A DNA stretch of 64,000 bases from Adenophora triphylla var. japonica (lineage: Eukaryota > Streptophyta > Magnoliopsida > Asterales > Campanulaceae), in contig JAFEMH010002077.1 of assembly GCA_022495995.1 (NCBI GenBank), positions 248,001-312,000 on the forward strand. The letters are read 5' to 3'. The translations under genes were made by a program, and so were the position numbers. Positions 45,761 through 58,260 of this stretch are shown here, piece by piece (the stretch's first letter is position 1; the number at the start of each line of letters is the position of its first letter). The notes beneath the pieces are model-generated. The model worked only from the letters and a program-made list of their open reading frames with translations, did not search any database and was not told the origin of the DNA.

Positions 45761-46358
45761 CTGAAACGTGTAACAAAATAAATTTAAAAGCCTTCAGTTA
45801 TACTTCCCGTATCACACTCGAAGAGATGAGATTTGACTAAGCACACAAATTAAAGAAAGTCGTTGACAGTAATTAAATATCTAAAGTGCTCATTAGAACA
45901 TTCAAATTCAAAACAATGAGAGAACACTTATTTTAAATTAGCAGGAAATGAAGCTTTACTATAGTCAATTGGTTGAAAAAACACCTCTTCAAATATGACG
46001 GACGGAGGTAGGATAAATGTAGCCAAGCCAAGAATTGGATAAAACTCCTATTCTTTTACAATATTCGCTATAGTAAAATAAATCTTTTAGTCAAATGGGG
46101 CAATTGCCCCCATTAGCCCTTGTGTACCTCCGCCGTTGCTCCAGTTGAAACAACAGTATGGGAATTACTATTTAAAAATATCAACAGGTGCATTATTTTT
46201 CTTGTGCACAATCCTATGCATTCGAGTGATTTGGCAGACTATTCGAGTGTTTGGAGGTGTTTGTTTTTGCAATAAGAGGCTCAGAAGAATGGCTGATTCA
46301 TTCAGACATCTAAATATACAATGGGAATTGAAGTATATGCAGAATGTAGCAAACGTAC

Positions 46359-46921
46359 CCGCCATTGATTTTGTTCAAGGTAAATCCAGCAAAATTTGCA
46401 GTCTCGGTAAGTGCTACCTTCCATGCATGGATCTTCTCCAAGCTTGCAATACCTTTCTCTTTGTGCCGATTAAACGCTTTTTCAAAGCTTCCTTTTTGAT
46501 ATCTGACATCAGATGCGTCAACCCGGTAGAAGATTGGTAAAACCTTGAAATTGTCTCGTATCTTCTTATGTTCAAGAATCCACACTAATTCATCAAGGCA
46601 CCAAGTAGAAGATGCATAGTTCTCAGAGAAAATGATAATAGAGATGGATGACTGTTTGATTGCATTCCCCAGTTCTCCGAGACTTTCTCCTTTTTTCAAT
46701 TCATCGTCGTCTCTGAAAGTATGTATCCCAGCTCGTTTCAGATGATCGTAGAGGTGATCAGTGAAACCATAGCGGGTGTCTGAACCTCTGAAGCTCAAAA
46801 AAACATCATATCGATTGTAATCTAGATCGTAACTCCTCTTCCTTTTCAAAGAAGTCGTACTAGATGAAGTAGCAGAGGGGTCAAGATCACTCAAAATAAC
46901 CATTGAATCAAAGTTAACCAA
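46359..46921 (-). CDS. TNL exon 1: TIR domain
   Basis: 187 full codons. An N-terminal Ser/Thr-rich and basic leader (SLKRKRSYDLDYN) precedes the TIR (residues ~35-180). BoxA RYDVFLSFRGSDTR, GIHTFRDDDELKKGESL and the CLDELVWILEHKK helix are intact. The donor GG|GTACGT follows NKING. A second in-frame Met lies six codons downstream (MVILSDLDP), so the start could be either one. Confidence 0.92.
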
Positions 46922-47067
46922 TATTGGTAAAAGGTATGGATGAGAGTTTTAAGAAAGAAAGAAAGAGCTAGAAGGTGAAATTCAAACTAAGATGTATAAA
47001 AGCCAGTATAGTTGGGGGTTGATTATAATAAACAATCAAATTAGACATAAGCATAACCTATACGATA
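46922..47067 (-). promoter_or_regulatory. TNL upstream region (short)
   Basis: Only ~145 bp separate the TNL start codon from the duplicated repeat segment. It is AT-rich and contains a TATAAAAG stretch at ~46995-47002 (TATAAAAGCC on the plus strand). On the minus strand no clear TATA box was identified. Regulatory DNA may therefore lie within the repeat segment. Confidence 0.35.
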
Positions 47068-47470
47068 CCGACGTTGCTTGCAATCATCTGCCGCCAACGC
47101 GAGAGAGGGAAGGGGATCGATTTTAGAGATGAAGGTCGAGAGATGGAGAGATTGGGGCGACGGCGGTTGTGGCAGGATCTCGAGAAGGACGTTGTAGTAG
47201 AAAGGAGGAGAAGGAGGCGATATGGGCGTCGGCACTGTGAATGGGAAGGAGACCAGAGTAGGAGACTGACTGGTTTTGGAGTTGACGGCAAGAGCGTAGA
47301 GGGAGAGGTAGGTGGAGTGTGAGACGCTGGGCGGCAGAGAAAGGGGAAGATGGGAAGCCTTGTTTTTTTTTCCTCCGGATCTACGTCAAGTTAGAGGAGG
47401 GGGAAAAGAGGGTTAAAATAGAGGTCTTACTTCCATGTCAACATAATTCATTGTTATTCAAAATCAATCA

Positions 47471-47806
47471 GGAGCATCCACAATGGTAAAGCTCTCTCTA
47501 GATAGTTTTGTTTATATTTTTTATGAGCCACATCATTATAATTCAAAATTTAAAAACCTCAAGCACTTTTTCATAATCGTAAAACTCCTCTTTCAACTTT
47601 TTTATGGGTCTCATATGTAAAAAAGAGTGAATGACTTGCATAGAAAATGTGTAGCATTAATGATAAAAAATTAAAAAGCTAGCTCTTTGTAGAAAGAGCT
47701 ACTCCTTACTAAGGAGCTCTTTCATCATTTCCACAATGGTAAAAAGCTTTCTAGAGCTTTTTCATAAGAATAAGGAGCTCTCAAAAAGCTCCCATTGTAG
47801 ATGCTC
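47471..47806. mobile_element. TIR MITE (GAGCATCCACAATGG ends)
   Basis: Inverted ends GAGCATCCACAATGG and CCATTGTAGATGCTC delimit a ~335-bp insert absent from copy 1 (empty site CCAACTAAGCAAAA). Internally AGAGCTTT/AAAGCTCT words repeat. The flanking trinucleotides (TCA / TAA) are compatible with a decayed 3-bp PIF/Harbinger-type duplication, but the superfamily is not settled. Confidence 0.7.
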
Positions 47807-47937
47807 TAAGCAAAATGGTGATTTAATCATGCCACATGGACATTTTAATAGAAAAATTGACGGAATGATGACATTAATCAAGAAACGTGAGGTTAAGAGG
47901 AGAAAGAAAAAAAAAACATTTCAAACTAAAATGAATA

Positions 47938-48221
47938 CTCCCTCCGTCCCGCTAATATTAGCACAAACACTGTTTGCGCGGGAATTAAGAAATATGATAT
48001 TTTAATAAAATGTTGTGAGTGTAAAAGAATGAGTGGAGAGAGAATGAGTGGAGGGTGTAATAAATTATAATGGTGTTGTGAGTATTAAAATAATGTAGGA
48101 GAGAGAATGAGTGGGGTTGGGTGAATATTTTATTAATATAAAGTTTTCTTTTTGGGAGTGTGCGGATATTAGCGGGACGCCCAAAAAGAAAAGTGTGCTA
48201 ATATTAGCGGGACGGAGGGAG
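47938..48221. mobile_element. Mariner-type (Stowaway-like) MITE, complete
   Basis: Ends CTCCCTCCGTCCCGCTAA and TTAGCGGGACGGAGGGAG with TA on each side. The empty site in copy 1 reads GAATAAGTGACTATAGG, where copy 2 has GAA-TA-[MITE]-TA-AGTGACTATAGG, direct proof of insertion with TA duplication. Confidence 0.93.
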
Positions 48222-48317
48222 TAAGTGACTATAGGTAATGAACTAAATAGATACTTGTCTCATAGTTACCCTATCTAATATACAGTATAGAGCGGAAATA
48301 ACCGACTATTGACTAGA

Positions 48318-48750
48318 GACAAAGAGTGGCCAGGATTTACCCATAACTATCTGATTCAACGGTCTTCATTGAATAGTTTCTTTCCCTCTTTATTTTTAAC
48401 CATTAGATTCATTTTCACTGTTAAGATCCTACGACTAATATTAGGCGGTTTCTAAAATCCTATTGACAAGAGACAAAAAGCGGTCATAATTAATCCAATC
48501 CAACGGTCAGAAACTGTCATAAAATAAATATAAGGGATAAAGAGTGGCCATGATTTGCTTATAACTACATAATCCAACGGTCTTCATTGAATGGTTTCTT
48601 TTTCTCTTTATTTTTAACCATTAGATTCGTTTTCACTGTTAAGATCCTACGGCTAATATTAGGCGGTTTCTAAAATTCTATTGACAAGAGACTAAAAGCG
48701 GCCAGGATTAATCCAATCCAACAGTCAGAAACTGTCATAAAATAAATATA
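48318..48750. repeat. Two ~215-bp tandem units
   Basis: The words AAAGAGTGGCCA, CAACGGTCTTCATTGAAT, TTAGATTCRTTTTCACTG and CCAACRGTCAGAAACTGTC recur in order with a period near 219 bp. Non-coding. Confidence 0.75.
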
Positions 48751-49640
48751 AATTAATTATTTTTTTAAATAAAAGTTTGTAGAAAAATAAATATAAAATT
48801 AACTGACATGAATTTTGGTTACTTTTGTAATATACTTTTTAAAAATAAAAGTGTGTATATCCGATCGCTCCCTTTATTTCGCAGAATCAACTCAATCAAA
48901 TTTTGACATATTTTTATAAATTTAAAATTAATTAATTTTTAAAAAATAAAAGTGTGTAGAAAAATAAATATAAAATTAACTGACATGGATTTTGATTACT
49001 TTTGTAATATATGATTTTTTTATTAACTCAATCAAATTTTGACATATTTTTATAAATATAAAATTAATTAATTAAAAAAAAGTGTAGAAAATAAATATAA
49101 AATTAACTGACATGGATTTTGGTTACTTTTGTAATATACTTTTTAAAAATAAAACTGTATAGGCCCGATCGCTCCCTTTATTTCGCAGAATTATAACTTT
49201 TTTTTTACTTAGTATTATATGGGTAGTCAAGGTTATCGAGAAGAGGGTACTGGGTTGGGTTGAGAATTGCCAAAAAAGAGGAAAGTAAGTTGGGGACTAG
49301 AGGGGTTAACAGGAATGAGGAAAGCGAGTGTTGGCGTGGATAACAGAATGAAGAAAGCTCAAAAATAATTTTCTATTGACTTTAGATAAAGAAGGGTCCA
49401 GATTAATCCATAATCGCCTTTATCTAATGGCTATTATTAAACGATTTTATTTCTTTTTAATTTCAATATTTGGATTATTTTTTAGTAACTCTAACTTAAG
49501 GGCTGAAAGTGAGCGGTTTCCTTTATTCACTTATTTTTTAATTTTTGGCAAAAATTATATTTTCATCACTGAACTATAACATTTTTCAAAATGTTCTCAT
49601 TGAACTATAACAAAAAAATTGCATTCTTTCACCCGGTTAA
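48751..49640. repeat. Diverged repeats of AT-rich units
   Basis: AAAATAAATATAAAATTAAC with TGACATGGATTTTGGTTACT recurs near 48783, 48959 and 49085. CCGATCGCTCCCTTTATTTC occurs near 48862 and 49157. Beyond ~49200 nothing is recognised, apart from ACTGAACTATAACATTTTTC-type words near 49570. Confidence 0.6.
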
Positions 49641-49852
49641 TCAATTTAACTATTAAGTTCAAATCCAGCAAGACTTCGGGTGATGATATAAATCTTTAAC
49701 CATACATTAAGGCAATCGACCTCTCCATCCTCCCTATCGCAGAATACGTTATACACTTTTATAGAATTTTTTCTCAAATAATCACTTTTTACTTTTTTAT
49801 TTACCAAAATGACTTACTTTTCAAACTATTGCCCAGAATGTCCATTTTTTTT

Positions 49853-49921
49853 AAACTCGCTACACCGTGTAGCGAGTTTGACTAGGGTTTGTCAAAACTC
49901 GCTACACCGTGTAGAGAGTTT
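49853..49921. repeat. Twin palindromes around CTCGCTACAC
   Basis: AAACTCGCTACAC-C-GTGTAGCGAGTTT at 49853-49879 is a near-perfect inverted repeat. A second copy at 49895-49921 differs by one base (GTGTAGAGAG). They lie 3' of the plant-mobile-domain gene remnant. Function unknown. Confidence 0.75.
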
Positions 49922-50273
49922 AGGGTAATTAAGTTTGATCGTTGGGAAATTAATTATGGCATTTAATTAACCTAACCAAAACCTGCTCAAACTACAAACC
50001 ATCAAACCTGTTGTAAACAACCAAATTAAACATAACAAACACAAAACATCCAAATAACGTTAAAATGCAAACATCAAAATAAAAAGTAAATTAATAGTAT
50101 AAAGTTTCATTACATCCACATAACACTAAACCAAATAACATATACATATACATATACATCTACATAAATGTGTAGTACAAAGTTTCAGTTATTACAAATA
50201 AAAAACATCAAAATAAAAACTAAACCAATACTACAAAGTCTCATTACGTAATAATAAAAAAAAAGTGAACTCG
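49922..50273. other. 3' flank of the plant-mobile-domain remnant
   Basis: AT-rich with repeated CATATACATATACAT and AACATCAAAATAAAAA words. No gene or terminal repeat is apparent. Confidence 0.4.
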
Positions 50274-51702
50274 CTACCTATTATCATAGTAAGACGGGGT
50301 GAACCTACTCGTCGGATTTCGGTGCCGAGACCCTCTTCTAAGCATCTCTTCCTGCTGTTGAGCAGGGGTAATCTGAGACGGATAGGAGAAGGGGCGGAGC
50401 CCTGCATGTGATATAGGAGTCCTCAACCCACTTCCACTCGTATAAAGGCCGAAGCCCATAGTGGATGGTCCAGGGGAAGGGTCTGCCTGGGCACTCCCAA
50501 TCCCAGCCCACTCCCTCCGGCACCCCCACTCCCACTCCCTCCGGCACCCCCACTCCCAGTCCCCCCGAAACCCCCGCTCCAACTCCCCCACTGTGACTGT
50601 GACAGCCATTCATAATTCACCTCGGTCTGGGTCTGCGCTTGAGGCTCTTGCTCGGGCTCGGGCTCGGGCTTATCGTGCAAGTCCATTTCGGGTGGTGGTT
50701 CTGCCTGTCCACGACGTCTAACCCGACGTTGTCGAGGTTGTACTACCCCCTGTACGCGATCTACCGGTGGGGGAGGTGCAGCAGCCTGAAGGCGTTGGAG
50801 CTCCCTAACTCCCGTGAACCCGTGTGTAATTCTCACCCGCATTGAAGCTTGTCTGGAATGCTCCTCCGCCTCATTGTCGACATGCAAGCGCTGAAGGGTC
50901 TGCACCTGTTTTCATATCAAAAATATATATATATGTTAATAATTGATGTTTTGTTAAAAAAAAAAACTAGAAATAAAAACTTGAAAAATGTAAAAACTTA
51001 CCATAAACTCTAAGGCAGGGGCAGACGACTGGTATCCATCCCCCTCTATTTGAGTGAGGGGTTGCACAAACTTACACGTTATGTCCCGATACCATACCAT
51101 ATATGGATCGGTGTAAGTCATATCGTGGAAGTCGTACTCCCCGGTGACCAGATGTTCGTGCCGCTGGTCCCATCGTGCAATAAGTAGGCGATGGCAGTCA
51201 CTCCATCTCACCGTACTGTTTCCCCGCCGATCAGAACGGTGCAACTCCAGGCTAGTATCGCACTGTGCTGGGATAAACTGCCGCAGGCCAAACTGCCTCA
51301 TAACGCGATCAGGCAGATGCCACTCGATCCTCTCAAACCATATGAGAGGGACCTTTGCCAACCATATGTCCTCATCCTGACTGCAGTAGGGCGGAGCGTA
51401 TCTCCCTTCATAAGGCTGCCACACCACGTGAGCCTCGTTTAGCCGGGCCAGCTGATCCTGATAGCCTCGCAGGCTATGTGCAGTAACCTCTCTCAGATCC
51501 AGCGATGCCTGGGTCCAGCTGAAATTTCATAAACAGAATAATTATAAGATTTAGTTAAAAAAAAACATTAACGACGAGAAAATAACGTATGATATATGTA
51601 TACCTGCATCCGAGGGGCATGAGCAAGAAGTTATGTTCTCTGAATCGATAATGGATCTGCGGCCTCACACATCTCAATCGCTCCCAAGCCCAAATCTATA
51701 TC
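50274..51702 (-). pseudogene. Plant-mobile-domain (MAIN/MAIL-like) gene remnant
   Basis: Minus-strand exons: ~51603-51702 (WAWERLRCVRP...FREHNFLLMPLGC), 51002-51518 (LREVTAHSLRGYQDQL, VPLIWFERIEWHLPDRVMRQ FG), 50274-50905 (QRLHVDNEAEEHSRQ, then low-complexity Pro/Glu and Gly repeats). GT/AG borders are good. The core WHxPDRVxRQFG and MVWYRDITCKF are signatures of the plant mobile domain, shared by MAIL1/MAIN and transposon-carried relatives. Exon 3 changes frame in the Gly/Ser/Trp repeat near 50500-50600. The 5' part was cut off by the Copia LTR at 51703, and a TAG lies near the junction. Confidence 0.82.
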
Positions 51703-53077
51703 TGTTGGTGTAATGCCCTAGGCTTTAGTTATGTTTAACTGAAAACCGTTATGTATCGTCTTTATCGTTTAAGTTTATTATTTGATTATTATATATTTTG
51801 TATATTTATTGTAATAATCTCCGTCCCTAATTATTAAGAGAATAATTAGTATAATTGTCAATAGATAATCATATGATGATTATATGCATAGAGATGCACA
51901 TTGAAATTATGGGTACTTGTTAGAGAACAAGTGACTGGACTTGACCCGTATGAGATTTATGTCATGGTCAAATGTCATAATTAAATCTCATATGGTCACT
52001 TCATTTAGTCCCTAGACCTGAGATTATCATGACCTTACATATAATGAAAGTCATGTTTGATTTTTGTCAAACGATATCTTAACACGATATTTATAAAGGC
52101 TATCTTTGGCATGATCGGATTCATGATGGGAAGGATGATAAGTCAAGATGGAATTTGTCCCTCGAAAGAGAGATGTTTTGCTTGGGCCCCTCGATGAGTG
52201 ATAATGATGGAAAGTGTGTGGCCACATCCCAATGCGATTGGATTATCATTATACTCATGATCGAGAAAGCATTGAACAAATACAAGTTGACGAGGACCAT
52301 GATTTGTGTTCAATATAACATCGTGAGACAAAGGGAGAAATGGAAGTGTACCATTGAAAACGTGAACTCTTACGTTATATTATTTGGGTAGACATAATGG
52401 CTTGCTAGAGTCCACTTATGTCTTATGAGAATCGATATGATCGAGCTCATTGCCAACATAATATAATCCTATTGGGTCACACACAACTAGAATGAATTGG
52501 TTAAACCAAAGGAAGAATGATTGAGAGTTCCTGATATGGCTTGTGTAGCCGCGCGACAGAACTTATCCAATGGACTCATTGAGTCGTGCGACATAACAAG
52601 GCCAAGGCGGTTTTGACAGACAGTTTCCTAATACGATTAGGAAACATATACCTATACTAAAGTAGTATAAATATAAACTCTGTAAAACCCTAATCAGTCT
52701 AGCCGAATTTTTCAATAGAAAATTCTCAACAAAAGGTTTCTCAATATCTCTTCCTAAGGTTTAAGAATCTAGCAATTCTCAAGAACGGTTCTTGGTTCAT
52801 TCTTACGTGTGGATACAACAATAGAGGGTCTTCGCTCGTTTAATGATCAAGGCCTAGAGTTCAAATCTGAAGATTGAAAGGTTTTTTGAAGATCGAAGAT
52901 TGTGATTCAAAATCACACCAATAAATTGTTCGATAGCTCAAGACCGGAAAGCAATTAAGGTTGGTAAATTCTATCTCATAGGAATTCAATTTAATCGTAT
53001 AGAACGAATCTTAGGACTTGGATTTTGTGTTATTTGGATGCTTATTCCGCTGCGCATGGACCCATAAAACCCAAACA
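51703..53077 (+). repeat. Copia 5' LTR, 1375 bp
   Basis: TGTTGG...CCCAAACA. By eye it differs from the 3' copy at about 22 positions over ~1.26 kb (~98% identity). Apparent short ORFs are the same in both LTRs and are not genes. Confidence 0.93.
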
Positions 53078-56000
53078 GTTGTATCAGAGCCCCGTTCGTA
53101 TGATTAAGTTTGAATTAACATGCTAGAATTAAGATATAAATTGTTTATATGCTTATTGCATGTTTTGTATGCGGTAGAATCTTATTGTTTATGTGAAACA
53201 ATGTGAAAATCGTCTTCTGATTATGCTGAATTAAATCTGTAAAAGGGTTGTTTTATTGATTTAATTGCTTTATAATTAAGAATTGATTGAAACTGGAAAT
53301 CTGCATCTGGCAACTTGTGTCACGCGACATAGTTGGTTTGTGTCACGCGACAGAGTTGGCCATGGATTGTCTGGTAGCTTCTCTAGGTCGCGCGACATGT
53401 CGTGCCTCTGAAGGTCTATGTCACGCGACATAGTTGATCTGTGTCACGCGACACTCCAAGCCCAATCTGGGCAAAATCAGTTTGGTTCATAATCCTGGTA
53501 ATCTGTGAATATGTTTGCAATCTGATATGTTTATGTGTTAATCTGGATGCTATAAATTTATGGAAATTAAGTTTATAGGGCTATGCTAGATTAATTCATT
53601 ATTTATGCATGCTTAATTAATTTAAATATGATTTTAATTAATTGTTGCGATGCATGAATTATATGTTCTTAAGTGTTAAGAAGTTTTGTTAAATAATTAG
53701 TTGAAACATTGAATTGTGAATTCCTAAATGTTTAGTTGAAACATTAAATTTTGGTTTTCTGATTGTTTATGAGAAACAAGTCAGTTTACGCAAAATTTGA
53801 ACGAATCTGATTATTTATGAGAAACAAATCAGTTTATGAGTCTGATTGTTTGAGAGAAACAAATCAGTATACAAAATATTGATTATGTTGCATTCAAATT
53901 GGTATTATAATTGTGCATGACTAGGAGAGTTCTGTCGAAGGAAAATTTGGTACTTAAGCAGTCCTTGTGGCTCACCTATTTTCTTGGGAACTTACCTGGT
54001 GCACAGTTATGATTATCCTTGTTGATATGCTTATAATCTACTTTAAATAACCTTCATTTAACTTTTAAGTTCTTTATGCCAATTCATGATTAAAACACTT
54101 GAGACCACTCGGATAGTTTTGGGTGGGCTTGCCATAGCAAGGTGCTTTGATTCTATTCTGTTTGCGAGCAAGATGAGAAAATGGTGGTTCCTATACGTTT
54201 AAAGTGGATGAACTTAATTGGGTTATCAAAATGGTTTTGGACCCAAGGCATAAAATGATATTAAAATATGCTTAGACATATGATGTCTTAAATAAATCTC
54301 ATAAAAGATCTAAGAATCATATACGATATGATTGATGTTTTCTACCTAATTAATTTAATCTTGAGCGGTGTGCCATAGCGTACTTGAGATTAAATTAAAG
54401 ATGGATCTTAGCCCATTAAATGCATATTATGCTTATTTGCATTGAAAGGTGTATGATTTAGTGGGAGTATTTGTAAAATACATTATTTTCTCTTAGATGA
54501 TAAATGTGTTGGTATTAATATGTGTTCATATAATTTGTATATTTTGTTGTAGAAGTAGCATTACATAATGATAATTGCGATTCGTCCTTATGAAGGACAA
54601 AGTTCGAAAGGAACGATATAAATAATTCTGATTGGATCAGAAGCCTAAAGAATGGTTCTTAGGTAAATGTGTACGTTCTTGACGAATCCGTTCCTATTGA
54701 ACCTAGTGCAAATGTTGCATATGGCAAATAAGGAAGCAACTTTAGAAACATGTTGATGATTCTGATAATATTGCTTTCCTTATACTTGCCACCATGGTTG
54801 AAGGCTCTTATGAAGAATCTTGAACACGTGGAAGTTACTTTTGTTCTAGCACAACGCAAAAGGAAATGTTCCAAATGCGAACTAGACAAAAGATATATGT
54901 TGTGGTGAAAGCTCTTAATTCATATGATGAAAGAAGGAGCAATCCGCAAGTGTGTTAATGGTTAACACAAGAAAGGGGTTCAAAAGGAAGGAAAAGTAGG
55001 TAAAGCAAAGGTTGTCAAACCTAGGACAAAAGTTGTCAAAGCCGAAGAGGCTAAACCCAAAGTGTCTCAAAAGGATGCAGTTTGCTGTCATTACAATAAG
55101 ATTGTCATTGAAAGCAAAGTTGCAAGGCTTATTAGGAAGGCCTAAAAGGTGAAGAATGGCAATATGATTGCTACTACTTCAAATATCTATATGATAGATA
55201 TTTTCTTTTCGACTTCTTGTTCTTGGGTATATGATACCGGATTCGATCCCACATTTGTTTAAATGTGCAAGGAACAATGAATAGAAAGCTACTTAAAGAA
55301 GGTAAATTAAACCTATGCGTGGAAATGAAGCAAGAGTTTCTACATTAACCATAGGGACTTATGAAGTCACTTTACCTTGTGAAGTAGTACTTATTTTGAA
55401 CAAGTATGACTACGTTCCAGATTTGAGTAGAAGTATTATTTCCATTTCTTATATGGATGATGAAAGGATATAATTTTCTTATTGAGAATAAGAAGTTTTA
55501 TATTTATTTAATGATATGCCTTATTGTATTGCATATGTCATTAAATGATCTTCATATCCTTGATGATGAGAAATAAAATAATATTGAAAATATCTATAAT
55601 ATGAATGAGAAATCTGAACCGAACAATATGAACAACGCGTTCATATGGCATTGCAGGCTTGGTCAAATAAATAAGAAACATATACCTAAACTCCATTAAC
55701 ATGGACTTTTAGACTCATATGACCATGAATCATTTGAGGAATGTGGATCTTATTTATTGGGATTGTTGACCAAACCACCCTGCACTAAGAGTAGTGGGAG
55801 GGCTAGTGACTTATTAGTCATGATACATGAGATGTTATGGACTATTAAGTAGCATTTCTAGGGGAAGACTTTGGTATTTCATCACATTTCACTAAAGACT
55901 TATCTAGATATGACTATGTCTGTCTGATGAAGTCCAAGGTGAATCGTTTGAGATGTTTCGAACATTTCAAGATGAAGTACAAAACAACTTGGTAAAACTA

Positions 56001-58260
56001 TTAAGCACTTCGATTAGATCAAGGTGATGGATATTTGAGCCAAGAGTTTGACAATCATCTCAAAACTGTGAAATTGTTTCAGAATTGACTCCACCCGGAA
56101 CACCACATTGTATGGTGTGTCTGAGAGGAGGAATTGAACCTTGTAGGACATGGTTCATTCGATGATGTGTCAATTAGACTTTCCTATTTTCTTTTGAGGA
56201 TATTCATTAGAAATAATGCGGTTACACTGAATCAAGTCCTTACTAAATCGGTTCCTAAGGTCCCACATGAGATGTGGCATGGAAGAAAACTTAGTTTGTC
56301 TTTCATGAAGATTTGGGTTTGCAAAGCTTATAAGAAGAGACTTGTCTCTGATAAGTTAGCACCAAATTTGACAAGGTTATTTTCGGAAATTAATCTTACA
56401 ACCGCAAAGAGAACAAAACGTTTGTTGCTCTATACGATTCGTTTCTTGGGAAGTAGTTTCTCAATAAAGAATCTAGTGGGAGTAAAATTAATCTTGAAAG
56501 AAGTTCAAGAACCCGAAAATAATATGGGACCAAGAGTAGAGATGGAACCAAGTTCACAATGAGTTGTGGAACCGGTTCAAGATGCACAAGTCCATCGTAG
56601 ATCGGATAGGTTACGATCCGAACTCAAGAAATATTGATTTCTCATTTCGAAAAATAATAAGGTGGAAGTCATTGAGAATGACAATCCTACTTCCTATCTT
56701 GAGGCGATGTCCACTCCTAATTTGGATAAATGGTTAGGAACCATGGAATCCGAATTACAATTCATGTTTGACAATCAAGTTTGGAACTTGATTAGGCTAC
56801 CTGAAGGTGTAAAAACTAAAGGGTGCAAGTAGGTCTTCAAAGACCGACATGGATGTGAAGGTGTATACTTTCATGACTAAGGATTGTACAAAGGGATTTA
56901 GGTAAATTCATAGTATTGACTATGTTGAAACCTTTTTTGCCAGTTACAATGTCGAAGTCTGATAGAGTTTCAATTGCCATTATCACATATTGTGACTATG
57001 TGATATGACAAATGGATGTCAAACGACTTTCTTTAAATGGAAAGATTATTAAGGATGTGTATAGTACACAACCCGAATAGTTTGTTGATACAAGAAACTC
57101 TAATAAAGTATGCATGTTGCAAAGATCCATGAGATGGGTTGAAGCAATCTTCAAGGAATTGGAATCTTAACTTTGATGAATTGGTCAAAGAGTTTGACTT
57201 CATCAAGTACAAAGATGAATCTTGTGTACACATGAAATTCAGTGGGAGCGTAGTATTACTTCTATTGTTTTATTACAATGATATCTTACTCATTGGAAAA
57301 CGAAGTTCCGACACTTAAGACTGTCAAAGTCTCGATCAAGAAAAAGTTTCTCAATGAAAGATATGGGTGAAGCCGCTTACATCCTTGGCATCAAGATCTA
57401 TAGAGATAGATCTAGAAGGAAAAATTGGTTTGAGTCAAAGTATTCACATTGACAAGATTCTTAGAAGAGTCTAAGAATAGTAGCTTGTCAATGGGTCATG
57501 GTATTTCTCTTAGCAATATTCATTGTCTTATGACAAGTGATGAGCAAAAGGAAATGAATGAAGTTTCATATGCTTCGGTATTTGGATCTGTCATGTATGC
57601 CATGATTTGTACTAGACCCGACGTCTCGTATGCTCTAAGCATGATGAGTCGATACCAATCTGATCATGTTTAGAACCATTGGATGGCAGTCAAGATGATC
57701 CTTAAGTACTTAAGAAGAACTAAGGATATGTTATTGGGATTTGAAAGATTGGAAGTTAATCTTGTTGTAAGGGTTACGTAGATGCTAACTTCCAAACTGA
57801 CAAAGTTAATCTAAAATCGCAATTAGGATTTGTGTTTATGCTTATTAGAGGTACGGTTTTGTTGGAATAATTCCAAGCAGAAAATCGTAGCTGATTCTAC
57901 GACTAAGGCCAAATTTTAGCAACATATGATGTAGCTAAAAGGAGGCAGTTTGGATCAAAAGTTCGTTCAGTGTTTTGGAAATGTTCCAAGTATCACTAAT
58001 CGATGGAACTTTTGTTGTGACGATTGTGGTGCCGTTTGTCTGAACAATGGAACCAAGTTCACAACAGCGATCTAAACACACACTTAGACGTTTTTCGAGG
58101 AATTCATAAAGAATGAGAAGACGTTCAGATATACAAAGTATCAACCGATGATGACATAAGGGATTCACTAACAAAGACCCTCGCACAGGCAGAAGCATGA
58201 TGGTGATGTTAGATCCACGAGTATTCGATACATAAATGGAGCCTAGTGCAAGTGGGAGAC
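53078..58260 (+). pseudogene. Copia gag-pol remnants
   Basis: Decayed but ordered: a Lys-rich knuckle-like segment (~55020-55150), a protease trace SWVYDTGFDPTF (~55225), integrase traces (FIWHCRLGQINKKHIPKLH ~55640; TLNQVLTKSVPKVPHEMWHG then KLSLSFMKIWVCKAY ~56230-56330), the post-integrase linker ending QEPENNMGPRVEMEP, RT scraps (~56700-57420), and RNase H (YASVFGSVMYAMICTRPDVS then YALSMMSRYQSDH, ~57560-57670). No frame exceeds 142 codons. Cannot encode functional enzymes. Confidence 0.88.

Larger units (their letters stand above)
42248..46921 (-). pseudogene. TIR-NB-ARC-LRR (TNL) immune receptor gene with one premature stop
   Basis: Five exons on the minus strand, with GT/AG borders: 46359-46921, 44647-45760, 44136-44534, 43107-43886 and 42248-43018. 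They sum to 3627 nt, exactly 1209 codons, and phases agree. Exon 1 is a TIR domain (YDVFLSFRGSDTR; SSTWCLDELVWI with the putative NADase Glu). Exon 2 is NB-ARC: P-loop GIGGIGKTT, LLVLDDV, KILVTTRN, CEGLPLALVVLGS, and MHQ where MHD is usual. Exons 3-4 hold leucine-rich repeats (LKELVLLDLRNC, LNKLDLSGNLMSRLPDC). Exon 5 is a C-JID-like post-LRR domain. The only defect is TAG at 44686-44688 (codon 546) in GRRSRL*RHEDSF, where Trp is normal. TNLs detect pathogen effectors. Confidence 0.93.
47068..48235. repeat. Copy 2 of the duplicated segment
   Basis: Collinear with 2427-3423 except for a missing hAT MITE and two added MITEs. It starts right behind the TNL promoter region. After about 48280 it diverges from copy 1's A repeat. 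Confidence 0.8.

Noticed and set aside
42248..46921. Two separate genes instead of one TNL
   Set aside because: Splice phases across all five exons agree and the total is exactly 1209 codons, which favours one gene with a point stop.
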